NCBI RefSeq assembly: GCF_009380135.2
Contig: NZ_WHUT02000007.1
Location: forward strand, 62,001 to 126,000
Length of the DNA stretch: 64,000 bases
Reading direction: 5' to 3'
Source: Fertoeibacter niger
Lineage (GTDB): Bacteria > Pseudomonadota > Alphaproteobacteria > Rhodobacterales > Rhodobacteraceae
Part shown: positions 43,006-51,728 of the stretch, piece by piece
How positions within the stretch are numbered: the first letter of the stretch is position 1
Layout of the letters: each line of letters opens with the position of its first letter
The notes under the pieces: model-generated
What the model was told of the DNA's origin: nothing
Seen by the model: only the letters and a program-made list of their open reading frames with translations
Database searches by the model: none
Made by a program: the position numbers and the translations under genes

Positions 43006-45824
43006 TGGCCCAGCCCCTCGCGTATCTTTTGCGGCGTGATCGGCAGCGATGAATAGCGCACGCCCAGCGCATCGCGCAAAGCATTGGAAATGGCGGGCGC
43101 GATCGAACACATCACCGCCTCGGCAATGCCGCGCCCCGCGCCGTTGTCGCCCGGGCTTTCCGGCAGGATAACCAGTTCCTGCGCCCGCCCGCCCGGGGTG
43201 TAGACCGGCGCCATCGGCACATCCTGCGCCCGCGCCATGTGGTAGATGTTCAGGTTCCAGGTGCCATTCGCAGGGCCCGCCATGCCGGGCGGCATATCCT
43301 CCAGCAAGGTATAGCTTATCGCCATCGCCACGCCGCCCTGACTTTGCCCCGACACAAGCTGCGGCACATGCACCTTTCCGGCGTTCAGGATGCTGACCAC
43401 GTTTTCCACCTGCACCGCGCCACTGGTAGGGTCTGCCACCAGCCCGATGATGTTGATACAGGGCGCCCAGACCGTGCGCGAAAACCGCGATGATTCCGTG
43501 CCCGGCCCGGTGGCGTTCTGCCGCGTGACCTGCACCGGGGTGGCCGTGTCGGGCAGGTAGAACGACAGCCCGTCCAGCGCCAGATGCGCCAGCCCGCCTG
43601 CTGTTGGAAAATCGGCCTCGGCCCAGAACTGCTGGAAATAGGCATGGCCCAGCGCCCCGCGCGGTAGGTCGCGGGCATAGATCGCATCGGCCAGCGCCTG
43701 CATCGACAGCGGCGGCATACCCCCGGCGGCTAGCACCAGCAGCCCGTTCGACCACGCGGTTTCCCCGGCCATCAGCGCAGGCATCCCCCACAGATCACGC
43801 GCGGCAGGCAGGATCGCGCCCGCAAACAGCCCCTGCGCCGTCTGCTGCATCACATGCACCTGATGCAGCGCCGTCAGGCAGGCGGATGACGAGCCCACCG
43901 ATTTGGGCGTCCAGTCAGGGTTGGCCCAGCGTTGGCCTGCGGGGTCGGATGTGGTCAGCCCGGTCTGGCCGAACAGGGTATAGCAGCCCATGTCCACCCG
44001 CCGGGCGTTGTTGCCCAGGATCGGCCCCACCACCACGCCCAGCGTGGTGGCCGACCCGTTGCCCATATCCACCCCGTCCGACTGCACGGTGAGGCTGCCG
44101 TCACGCTCCAGCAACACCGCCGCCACCACCCCGTCGCCCGAAGTGCCATAGGCCTGCAACGACATCGCCAGCCCCGTGCCATAGGTCAGCCCGCGTGCCG
44201 CATAGTCGGCCTTGATCTGGGCACGGTCGGCCCACAGCGGATGCGCCTCGGCCAGATCCAGCATCTCGGCCAGCCGCAGCTCCTGCACCACAGGGCCGCC
44301 GACCACGGTGGTATCGCCCTGCACCAGCAGATTGGCGCGGCGCAGCGCCACCGGATCCCAACCCTGCCCGATGGCCATCTCGTCCAGCGCGGTTTCAATC
44401 GCAAAGAACGCCTGCGTGCCGCCAAAGCCGCGCTGCGACCCGCCCGACACGTTTTCGGTATGCACGGCCTCGCCAAAGATATTCGCCATCGGGCAGCGGT
44501 ATGACCCGCCCACACACAGCGAGGCCAACCCCGCCACATAGGGGCTGAGGTTGCGCAGCCCCCCGCCGTCAAAGGTCAGCGCCGCCTCGACCAGTTGCAG
44601 CGTCATGTCGGGGGCCGCCACCACCTGCCCGGTGATCACCGCCGCATGGCGTTTCAGCCCGATGCGGAATTGTTCAAACCGGTCATATTCCAGCCGCACC
44701 GGGGCGTCACCGGAATAGGCCGCCGCCAGCGCCAGCATCAGCGAAAACGGCGAACTGTCGCGGCCCCCGAACCCGCCACCCGGGTAGCAACTGGTCAGCA
44801 CCACGTTGGCAAGGGTGAAGGGCGCATCCGCCTCTTCATACATCGCCAGAATGTCGCCCACATCGCCGTCGGGCGACTGGGTGCCCAGCACGATATGCAG
44901 GGTTTCGGTTGCCGCCTCGTGCCAGACGATACCCGCCTCGGGCTCCATGAACACCGGGTCCATCGCCTGCATGTCGCAGCCGATGGACTGCCGGATGAAC
45001 TGCGGATTTCCGGCGATGGTGTCGGCGATCTTCGCCTGCCATTGCGGCACATCAGTCATGTAGGTGGATGGGTCAGCACTGGCATAGCTGAAATGCTCGC
45101 CGCCCTCGGCATATTTCACATAGGTGGTCTGCGGCGAAAACGGCTGGCCAAGACCGGGAGAGGGGGTTTCGGCCGCAGCATAGCTTTGGAAATCCGCATC
45201 GCGGAACTGCATGAACACCCGCGCGGCGCGATAGGCGGCCAGGCTGTCGAACATCAGCAGCGCAACCGCCTGCCCCAGATAATCGGGCACATTGCCGGGA
45301 ACCACGATGAGGTCGTAGTCAATCGACGGCGGCTTGTCGAAACTGCCGGTCTGCGCGGTGGGGGCTGTCGCCCGCGGCGCTGTGCCCGGGGCGGCCACCA
45401 CCAGATCGTCGATATGCAGGTCGCGCTGCAAGCGCAGTTTCGGCGCGCGCTGGCTGTCGCTAAGGTGATCGCCCATCACCACCCGGGTCGGCTGCGCTGC
45501 GGGCGGCAGCGACGACAGATCAATGCCCAGAAACGCATGGTCGGTGGTCAGCGCATGCAGATACAGCGCATACCACTGGCCCGCAGGCCAGCCCGCCATG
45601 TCACGCGCGTTGAAATCGCGGGCGTAAACCTTTTGCCCCGTGACCTTGGCGCGACCCTCGATCCGTTCGGTGGCCACGCCTGCGGTCTGCGGCGCATCTG
45701 TTGCAGGCTGCGCGCGCAGACCGGGCACGCCCAGAATGCTGACGGCCACGACGCCGCTGGTTGCCTGCAAGAATACCCGGCGCGTCAGCCGGACGGGGTG
45801 TTGCGGGGGGAACGGGGTATTCAT
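43002..45824 (-). CDS. Molybdopterin-binding large subunit of xanthine-oxidase-type hydroxylase (IorB/isoquinoline-1-oxidoreductase-like), Tat-exported
   Basis: A 940-residue enzyme with an N-terminal Tat signal (LTRRVFLQATSGVVAVSI). The cofactor motifs YPGGGFGGRDSS and GSQRGFGGTQAFFAIETALDEMA are intact, and GAGRGIAEAVMCSIAPAISNAL carries the active-site Glu. The order large subunit, small subunit, cytochrome c and the absence of an FAD subunit fit the exported aldehyde/isoquinoline oxidoreductase group that passes electrons to cytochrome c. Substrate is unknown: aldehyde or N-heterocycle. The start MNTPFPPQHP is the usual distance from the Tat motif; an earlier in-frame ATG (45878) lies inside a leader hairpin and has no ribosome-binding site. 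Confidence 0.9.
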   Translation of the reverse strand: MNTPFPPQHPVRLTRRVFLQATSGVVAVSILGVPGLRAQPATDAPQTAGVATERIEGRAKVTGQKVYARDFNARDMAGWPAGQWYALYLHALTTDHAFLGIDLSSLPPAAQPTRVVMGDHLSDSQRAPKLRLQRDLHIDDLVVAAPGTAPRATAPTAQTGSFDKPPSIDYDLIVVPGNVPDYLGQAVALLMFDSLAAYRAARVFMQFRDADFQSYAAAETPSPGLGQPFSPQTTYVKYAEGGEHFSYASADPSTYMTDVPQWQAKIADTIAGNPQFIRQSIGCDMQAMDPVFMEPEAGIVWHEAATETLHIVLGTQSPDGDVGDILAMYEEADAPFTLANVVLTSCYPGGGFGGRDSSPFSLMLALAAAYSGDAPVRLEYDRFEQFRIGLKRHAAVITGQVVAAPDMTLQLVEAALTFDGGGLRNLSPYVAGLASLCVGGSYRCPMANIFGEAVHTENVSGGSQRGFGGTQAFFAIETALDEMAIGQGWDPVALRRANLLVQGDTTVVGGPVVQELRLAEMLDLAEAHPLWADRAQIKADYAARGLTYGTGLAMSLQAYGTSGDGVVAAVLLERDGSLTVQSDGVDMGNGSATTLGVVVGPILGNNARRVDMGCYTLFGQTGLTTSDPAGQRWANPDWTPKSVGSSSACLTALHQVHVMQQTAQGLFAGAILPAARDLWGMPALMAGETAWSNGLLVLAAGGMPPLSMQALADAIYARDLPRGALGHAYFQQFWAEADFPTAGGLAHLALDGLSFYLPDTATPVQVTRQNATGPGTESSRFSRTVWAPCINIIGLVADPTSGAVQVENVVSILNAGKVHVPQLVSGQSQGGVAMAISYTLLEDMPPGMAGPANGTWNLNIYHMARAQDVPMAPVYTPGGRAQELVILPESPGDNGAGRGIAEAVMCSIAPAISNALRDALGVRYSSLPITPQKIREGLGQ

Positions 45825-46224
45825 CAGACCGGCCCTCGGTGGAAAGCCCGCGCGGATTGCTTCGGGGACATGAGACATGACCGCGCGGGCGGGTTGCCAC
45901 TCGTATTGCAACACAGGGGAATGATACTCAATCCGCAGCCTAGTGATGTCGCCCAGCCGACAAAAGGGGGAATTTGCACAAGAATGCCAATTGCGGCAAC
46001 AGGATGCACGGCGCAGGCCGACCAGCCTCGCGGCCAGAGTCCGCAACCCACGGTTTAAATGGCGAAACTTCAACTGGCAGGCGGTCAGCCTCTTGCCGGG
46101 CCAGCCGACCGGCGCGGCCATTGCCCTGCGCCGCAGCACCAGCCACCGAAGCGGCAGCGCCGCGCCCGACTGGCTTGCGCGCGCGGAACGGGGCAAACCG
46201 GCATTGCTGCGGCCACACGGGCCG
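45825..46224. other. 400-base noncoding region upstream of the molybdenum-hydroxylase operon
   Basis: The stretch separates the hydroxylase operon start from the end of the aldose epimerase gene. It should hold the operon promoter. A 10-bp-arm inverted repeat near the operon start is listed separately. Several open frames cross the region but show no recognisable protein, ribosome-binding site or codon pattern, so I call none. A clear Fnr- or Crp-type box was not found. Confidence 0.6.
45846..45890 (-). promoter_or_regulatory. Leader stem-loop 20 bases before the hydroxylase start
   Basis: GCCCGCGCGG (45846-45855) and CCGCGCGGGC (45881-45890) form a perfect 10-bp stem with a 25-base loop in the 5' leader. 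In the mRNA direction it is followed by TTT. It may act as an attenuator, a protein-binding site or a stability element. Confidence 0.5.
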
Positions 46225-47205
46225 CTACAGCGGCTCCACCCCGATGCGGTAGCGGGTGGTCCAGGGCTGGCCTGCCGTCAGGCTGACAGCCGTGGCCGCA
46301 CCGGCCTTGCTCAGCGGGTTTGGCCGGGCCGAAATTGCGGTGCCAAGGTCAAAGGCGGCGCAGCAGGGTTCAACCCCCAGCGCCAGATGCCGCCCGTTCC
46401 AGGGGCCATGCGCGCGGCCCCGGTTGCTGATCCACAGCATCAGATGCGGAAAGGCGGCGGTTTCCCATTCCAGCACCGCACGGAAGCCCTCGGCCAGATT
46501 GTCCAGCGCGAAAACGCCCGGCGCATGGGTCAGCAGGATGCGGCTTTCGGTGGCGTCCGCCAGCGGCAGATGGGTAAAGTCCACCACGCCGCCATCCGCC
46601 CCCGGCATCTGGGCAAGCCCCGCGCAGTTGCTGTCAGGCCGCAGCAGGCAGGTATCCGGCGACTGCGCCGGATGCGTCCACACCGGGCCATGCGTGCCCG
46701 GGTTCAGCCGCGCCATGCCGGGCGCAGCAGGCAGGCGGAACACGGGGTGCAGGGCCAGCGGCAGCTGGCAATCGCGCCGCGGGTGAACGGCCAGCGTGAT
46801 TTCCACCCCGCCCGCGCAGGGCGTGACGCTGCGGGCCAACCGCACGACGGGGCTGTCGGCAGGATAGGTGATCCCGGCCCGCAGCGCATTTCCGTCGCTC
46901 CAGACCTGCCAGACCTCGTTGGACCCGAACCCATGCGGCGGGCCATGTGGCGCGCCCGGTTCCGCCCGCCAGCGGTCGGGCAAGGGGGCGGGGTCATCGG
47001 CCCCGAACGGCACGCAGGGCCATTCGCCGCGCAACCGCCGCAGGATGCCGGGCAAGGATTCGACCCCCGGCTCATCTGCCCAAGGGGCGGTGTGCAGCGG
47101 TTCAACCATCCGCCCGTCGGGCAGGCGCAGGCTCAGCCCGTCAAGCATCGCCCCCAGGGGTTGCAGGCCCACCGCGCCCCCGGCCCATTGCAAAGCCACC
47201 GTCAT
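46225..47205 (-). CDS. Aldose 1-epimerase-like protein (galactose mutarotase family)
   Basis: A 326-residue beta-sandwich protein. LPLALHPVFRLP contains the catalytic His of the family, and the segment HGFGSNEVWQV near residue 90 holds an earlier conserved His. The C-terminal CAAFDLGTAIS region is typical of a mutarotase subgroup found in sugar operons. It interconverts alpha and beta anomers in the cytoplasm. It is 132 bases after the ribokinase gene on the same strand, so it may or may not belong to that operon. Confidence 0.82.
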   Translation of the reverse strand: MTVALQWAGGAVGLQPLGAMLDGLSLRLPDGRMVEPLHTAPWADEPGVESLPGILRRLRGEWPCVPFGADDPAPLPDRWRAEPGAPHGPPHGFGSNEVWQVWSDGNALRAGITYPADSPVVRLARSVTPCAGGVEITLAVHPRRDCQLPLALHPVFRLPAAPGMARLNPGTHGPVWTHPAQSPDTCLLRPDSNCAGLAQMPGADGGVVDFTHLPLADATESRILLTHAPGVFALDNLAEGFRAVLEWETAAFPHLMLWISNRGRAHGPWNGRHLALGVEPCCAAFDLGTAISARPNPLSKAGAATAVSLTAGQPWTTRYRIGVEPL

Positions 47206-47337
47206 TTTCTGTTGCTCACATCATCCACAGACACCACCCCGGATCAGCGCCCGTTCCTTACCAGCGCGCAAGGGGCAGAATGCCCGGCACCCCTGCAAGC
47301 CGCCGCAGGATACCCCAGACCCGCCTTTTCCGGTTGC

Positions 47338-48267
47338 CTATCCGGCATTGCGCGCCAGCAGCGCCTCGATCTCGGCGCGGCCGGGCATTGACGGTGCGGT
47401 GCCGGCCCGCGTCACCGAAATGCCCGCCGTGGCGCAGCCGAACCGCACGGCGGCCACCGGGTCGGCCCGGCCTGCCAAGGCCGCCGCGAAACCGCCGTTG
47501 AACGCATCGCCCGCGCCGGTCGTCTCCACCACCGGCCCCGCCACCATCACCGGCACATGCACGGTCTGGCCTGCATCGTGATAGAGCGCGCCCTTGTCGC
47601 CCAGCGTGATGATCGCCGCACCCGCCCCCATGGCGCGCAGCGCCTGCGCGGCGGCAATCGCCTCGGCCACAGTCGTCACAGGCAGGCCGGTCAGCGCCTC
47701 GGCCTCTGACTCGTTCGGCGTCACGAAATCGCACAGGGCCAGCATGCCTTCGGGCAATGGTGCGGCTGGCGCGGGGTTCAGCACCGTGCGCGCGCCACCG
47801 GCCCGTGCAATCTGCAAGGCGCGCAGGGCGGCGGGCAACGGCTGTTCCAACTGGGTGACAAACACCGCCGCCCCGCCGATCAGGGCCGATTGCGCGTCAA
47901 TATCCGCCTCGCTGATATGCCCCGCCACGCCGGGGCAGACGATGATGGCATTGTTGCCCGTGGCCGCCTCGACAAAGATATAGGCGGCCCCGGTATAGCT
48001 GTCGTCATGCTGCGTCACCGCGGCATGCACCCCGGCCCCGGCCCATGTCTTCAACGCCATGTCGGCAAACGGGTCACGCCCCAGACGGCTGATGAAATGC
48101 GTCTCGGCCCCGGCCCGGGCAGCGGCCACCGCCTGATTTGATCCCTTGCCCCCCGGCCCCAGCGCAAAGCCCTGCCCCATGATGGTTTCGCCCGTGCGCG
48201 GCTGGCGGTCGGCGCGGTAAGCCGTATCGGCCACGAACACCCCAAGGATCACCACGCGGCCCATCAT
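47338..48267 (-). CDS. rbsK: Ribokinase-like PfkB sugar kinase
   Basis: A 309-residue kinase. The substrate loop GPGGKGSNQAVAAARAG near residue 40 and the ATP/catalytic motif TTGAGDAFNGGFAAA (base Asp about 255) are both intact. TPNESEAEALTG is a further ribokinase segment. It overlaps the upstream FucU gene by 4 bases (ATGA). With a mutarotase and an ABC ATPase in the same operon, it probably phosphorylates the sugar imported by the divergent transporter; ribose is one candidate. Confidence 0.9.
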   Translation of the reverse strand: MMGRVVILGVFVADTAYRADRQPRTGETIMGQGFALGPGGKGSNQAVAAARAGAETHFISRLGRDPFADMALKTWAGAGVHAAVTQHDDSYTGAAYIFVEAATGNNAIIVCPGVAGHISEADIDAQSALIGGAAVFVTQLEQPLPAALRALQIARAGGARTVLNPAPAAPLPEGMLALCDFVTPNESEAEALTGLPVTTVAEAIAAAQALRAMGAGAAIITLGDKGALYHDAGQTVHVPVMVAGPVVETTGAGDAFNGGFAAALAGRADPVAAVRFGCATAGISVTRAGTAPSMPGRAEIEALLARNAG

Positions 48268-48716
48268 GCCTCCGGCGGGATCACGCCCTTGCGGAAGATG
48301 AAACAGCCATAGAACCGCCGCTCGCCGGTCTGTATCACGGCATAGGCCCCCTTGGCACGGTCATAGAAATCAAACCGCTCGATCCCGATCATGGGGCGGG
48401 GGCGCCCCTCGGAGGCATCAATCACCGCCTGCACCTCGGCCTGCACGGGTTCTATCTGGTCGGGGTCGCCCACCACCTGCATCCGCCCCGCAAAATCATC
48501 CACGAATGTATCCAGCGGAAAGACCGAAAGCACCGCTTCGGCCGCCTGCCCGCAGGTCAGGTTTTCCATGCGCAGCAATTTGCCCAGCACGGTCTGCCGC
48601 GCGATGGCATCGGCAGGAAAGTTGGTGTCGGCAATCACCAGCGTATCGCCATGCCCCATGGCGCGCAGCGCATACAGCACATCGGCGTTCAGCCGGTTGT
48701 CCAGCCCTTTCAGCAT
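48264..48716 (-). CDS. fucU: RbsD/FucU-family sugar mutarotase
   Basis: A 150-residue protein. The start MLKGLDNRLNADVLYALRAMGHGDTLVIADTNFPA is the FucU/RbsD signature with active-site His22, and FYDRAKGAYAVIQTGERRFYGCFIFRKGV ends it. These decamers speed anomer exchange of L-fucose or D-ribose after transport. A close paralogue is encoded 5 kb away in the divergent operon. It lies 9 bases after the ABC ATPase gene. Confidence 0.92.
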   Translation of the reverse strand: MLKGLDNRLNADVLYALRAMGHGDTLVIADTNFPADAIARQTVLGKLLRMENLTCGQAAEAVLSVFPLDTFVDDFAGRMQVVGDPDQIEPVQAEVQAVIDASEGRPRPMIGIERFDFYDRAKGAYAVIQTGERRFYGCFIFRKGVIPPEA

Positions 48717-48725
48717 GTCATCCTC

Positions 48726-49787
48726 CTACCCTATCCTTTGGCCGGTTTCGGCATCGAACACATGCACCATGCCGGGCTGGGGCGACAGGCGCAGCGTATT
48801 ACCCGGCCGCAGCCCCAGCCTGTCGCGGAACACCGCCACCACATCGCGCGCGCCCATGCGCAGCACCACATGGGTTTCCGCGCCCGTCGGTTCCACCACC
48901 GCGACGGCCGCGGCAAAGCCCGCATCGTCGCGCAGCAGATGTTCGGGGCGGATGCCGAAAATCACCCGCCGCCCGTCATCCATTCCCGGCAGATCGGGGG
49001 CTGGCAGCCGGTCTGTGCCCGCCTCGACCACCACCCCGCCGTCACGCCGCACCACGCCTTCGATCAGGTTCATCGCGGGTGACCCGATGAACCCCGCGAC
49101 AAATACATTGGCCGGGCGGTCATACAGATCCAGCGGTGCGCCGATCTGGCTGACATGGCCATCCTTCATCACCACGATCCGGTCAGCCATGGTCATCGCC
49201 TCGATCTGGTCATGGGTGACGTAGACCGTGGTGGTGGACAGCCGCTGGTGCAATTCACGGATTTCCGACCGCATCTGCACCCGCAACTTGGCATCAAGGT
49301 TCGAAAGCGGTTCGTCAAACAGGAACACCTCGGGGTCGCGCACGATGGCCCGGCCCATGGCAACGCGCTGCCGCTGCCCGCCCGACAATTCGCGGGGAAA
49401 GCGCGCCAGATAGGGCTTCAGCCCCAGAATATCCGCCGCCCGCGCCACCCGGGCGTCAATCTCTGCCCTGTCCATCCGCTGCATCTTCAGCGCGAAACCC
49501 ATGTTCGCGGCCACTGTCTTGTGCGGGTAAAGCGCATAGTTCTGGAACACCATTGCAATGTTGCGTTCCGCGGGGGGCAGGTTGTTCACCACGCGCCCGC
49601 CGATACGGATCGTGCCGCCGGTCACGCCTTCGAGCCCCGCGATCATGCGCAAAAGCGTGGATTTGCCACAGCCCGACGGACCGACCAGCACCACGAACTC
49701 GCCATCGGGAATGTCGACATTGACGCCATGCATCACGTCCAACCCGCCATAGGACTTGCGCAGATCGCTGATCGTCACCTCGGCCAT
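48726..49787 (-). CDS. CUT1-type sugar ABC transporter ATP-binding protein (MalK/UgpC family)
   Basis: A 353-residue ATPase with [14 protein letters not shown] (Walker A), [16 protein letters not shown] (signature), [13 protein letters not shown] (Walker B) and the C-terminal TOBE-type domain ([10 protein letters not shown]). It is divergent from the binding protein and permease genes that lack an ATPase of their own, so it should be their partner. It heads the minus-strand operon with FucU and RbsK. Confidence 0.95.
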   Translation of the reverse strand: MAEVTISDLRKSYGGLDVMHGVNVDIPDGEFVVLVGPSGCGKSTLLRMIAGLEGVTGGTIRIGGRVVNNLPPAERNIAMVFQNYALYPHKTVAANMGFALKMQRMDRAEIDARVARAADILGLKPYLARFPRELSGGQRQRVAMGRAIVRDPEVFLFDEPLSNLDAKLRVQMRSEIRELHQRLSTTTVYVTHDQIEAMTMADRIVVMKDGHVSQIGAPLDLYDRPANVFVAGFIGSPAMNLIEGVVRRDGGVVVEAGTDRLPAPDLPGMDDGRRVIFGIRPEHLLRDDAGFAAAVAVVEPTGAETHVVLRMGARDVVAVFRDRLGLRPGNTLRLSPQPGMVHVFDAETGQRIG

Positions 49788-50029
49788 GCGTCCCCCCGTG
49801 CCCGTTGCTGCCCAAGGGATAACGCAGGGAATTGCCCCTGTCCATCATCTAGACATACTAACATGTTAGATGCTTGACAGGTTCCATGAAGGCTGAGAAT
49901 GTCTGCCCACGCCCGGCAAAGCCCGGGCCCGGCCTGTGGCAGAAGGCGGCACATGACCCCGAACGGGGCAATGGCCACACCGGAACGGACCGCCCGCAAC
50001 GGGCGGGCAACCTTTAGGGAGGTCTTTGC
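49788..50029. promoter_or_regulatory. Divergent promoter region of second CUT1 sugar system
   Basis: The gap carries the perfect 12-bp palindrome CTAACATGTTAG (49858-49869), with CATCTA (49846-49851) mirrored by TAGATG (49867-49872) as a second nested repeat. Downstream in the plus-strand leader, CCGCCCG and CGGGCGG (49990-50006) form a hairpin before the ribosome-binding site AGGGAGG. The palindrome sits where one protein could control both directions; which one is not known. Confidence 0.55.
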
Positions 50030-51676
50030 ATGAAAGTCGAACTTTACGAACATGCGGTGCGGTCGGCGCTGACCCGCCGCCGCCTGCTGCAATCGGCGGC
50101 CAGCATGGGGGGTCTTGCGCTGATGGGCGGCCTGCCCCGCATGGCCCGCGCCGATGCGCACAGCGATGTGCGCGCCGCCATCCTGAAAATTCCGGGCGTG
50201 GGTGCCGGTTCGCCCACTGATGCCGACTGGCAGAAGGTGGGCGAAATGTGCCTTGCCGCCACAAGGGAAAGCGTGGCCGAAGGTGAATTTGCCGGGGTGG
50301 AGCTGACCTTCCTTGGCCTGAACAACCAGAACCTGCACAATTTCCTGTTCCGCGGTTTCCTGAAACCGTGGGAGGCCTATACCGGCGCCAAGATCAACTG
50401 GATCGACCTGGCGCAGGCCGATTACAACGCCCGCCTGCAACAGGCCATCGCCACCGGCACCGTTGATTTCGACATTGCCGAAATGGGTGCGCCGTTCGAG
50501 GGTGATGTCTGCGGCAAGGGTCTGGCCTCGGAAATGCCCGATTGGGTCAAGGCCCAGATCGACATGGACGATTACGTTGGCTACCTGAAAGACCCGGTCG
50601 GCACATGGGATGGCAAGACCTACCGCATTTCCATTGACGGCGACTGCCACACCTTTGCCTACCGCACCGACTACCTGACCGATCCGGCGATCACCGCCGC
50701 CACCGGCATGACCGAACCGCCCGCGACATGGCAGCAGGTGCAGGCCTATACCAAGGCGCTGAAAGGCCAGAAAGACCCGCTGACGGGGCTGGATGCGCAT
50801 GGCTATCTTGACCCGCTGAAAGGCTGGGGTGGCTTTGGTTTCTACTTCCTTGAAAGCCGCGCCACCGCCTATGCCAAACATCCCGACAACAAGGCCTGGC
50901 TCTTCGACCCCGAAACCATGAAGCCCTATGTCAACAACCCCGCATTCGTCCGCGCCATTCAGGATGTGATGGATGTGATGGATACACAGCCCGCCGACCA
51001 GATCAACGCCGATCCGGGCACCACCGCGTTCCAGCAGTTCCTGGCAGGCACCGGATCCGGGATCAGCTGGTGGGGCGATGTGGGCTCATCCGCCCGCACA
51101 TCCGATGGTTCGGTCGTGGGCGATGTGGTGGGCTTTTCCATCCTGCCCGGATCGGATGACGTCTACAACAACGTGACCGGCGCGTGGGACACGCTGCCTT
51201 CCGGCCCCAACTATGCGCCCAACATGGCCTATATCGGCTGGGGCGTCTATGTGATGGCCCGGGTGGACAGCGACGAGAAACGCAAGAAGGCGGCATGGTC
51301 CGCCGCGGCCCATCTGGGCGGCAAGGATCTGTCGCTGTGGACCGCCGCCTATCCCTCGGGCTTCCAGCCCTACCGCAACTCGCATTTCCAGTATGAGGAA
51401 TGGGAAACGGCGGGTTATGACCGGGCCTTTGTCGAGGATTATCTGGGCTCGAACGCCGACAGCTACAACCACCCGAACGCGGCCATCGAACCCCGCATCC
51501 CCGGCATCTTCCAATACTATTCCGTCGCCGAGGATGAACTGGCCAAGGGCTTTGCCGGGCAATACGCTTCGGCCCAGGAAACCGCCGATGCCATTGCAGC
51601 CGCCTGGGAAAAGATCACCGACCAGATCGGCCGCGACAGCCAGATTGCGCTCTACAAGGCATCTCTGGGCATGTGA
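50030..51676 (+). CDS. CUT1 ABC transporter substrate-binding protein, Tat-exported
   Basis: A 548-residue periplasmic protein with the twin-arginine segment LTRRRLLQSAASMGGLALMG and a cleavage site near ARADA. It is about 100 residues longer than most family-1 binding proteins; the binding fold starts near GVELTFLGLNN and includes FDIAEMGAPFEGDV. Tryptophan-rich stretches such as GSGISWWGDVG suggest a carbohydrate pocket. It heads an operon with two permeases and a FucU mutarotase, and is followed by a strong intercistronic stem-loop. Confidence 0.9.
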   Translation: MKVELYEHAVRSALTRRRLLQSAASMGGLALMGGLPRMARADAHSDVRAAILKIPGVGAGSPTDADWQKVGEMCLAATRESVAEGEFAGVELTFLGLNNQNLHNFLFRGFLKPWEAYTGAKINWIDLAQADYNARLQQAIATGTVDFDIAEMGAPFEGDVCGKGLASEMPDWVKAQIDMDDYVGYLKDPVGTWDGKTYRISIDGDCHTFAYRTDYLTDPAITAATGMTEPPATWQQVQAYTKALKGQKDPLTGLDAHGYLDPLKGWGGFGFYFLESRATAYAKHPDNKAWLFDPETMKPYVNNPAFVRAIQDVMDVMDTQPADQINADPGTTAFQQFLAGTGSGISWWGDVGSSARTSDGSVVGDVVGFSILPGSDDVYNNVTGAWDTLPSGPNYAPNMAYIGWGVYVMARVDSDEKRKKAAWSAAAHLGGKDLSLWTAAYPSGFQPYRNSHFQYEEWETAGYDRAFVEDYLGSNADSYNHPNAAIEPRIPGIFQYYSVAEDELAKGFAGQYASAQETADAIAAAWEKITDQIGRDSQIALYKASLGM

Positions 51677-51683
51677 CCGCACA

Positions 51684-51708
51684 GGGCGGCGGGGCCAACC
51701 CGCCGCCC
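51684..51708 (+). other. Intercistronic stem-loop after the binding-protein gene
   Basis: GGGCGGCGGG and CCCGCCGCCC form a perfect 10-bp stem with loop GCCAA, 7 bases after the stop codon and 20 bases before the permease start. Likely a stability element raising binding-protein output over the permeases. Confidence 0.65.
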
Positions 51709-51728
51709 ATTTCTGCAAAGGCTGACCC

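Noticed and set aside
45900-45970. Fnr-like TTGA half-site before the hydroxylase operon
   Set aside because: Only one half matches; no second half at the right distance.
45940-46218. Open frame of 92 codons on the minus strand in the 400-base gap
   Set aside because: No family resemblance, no ribosome-binding site, and G+C-rich DNA gives long chance frames.
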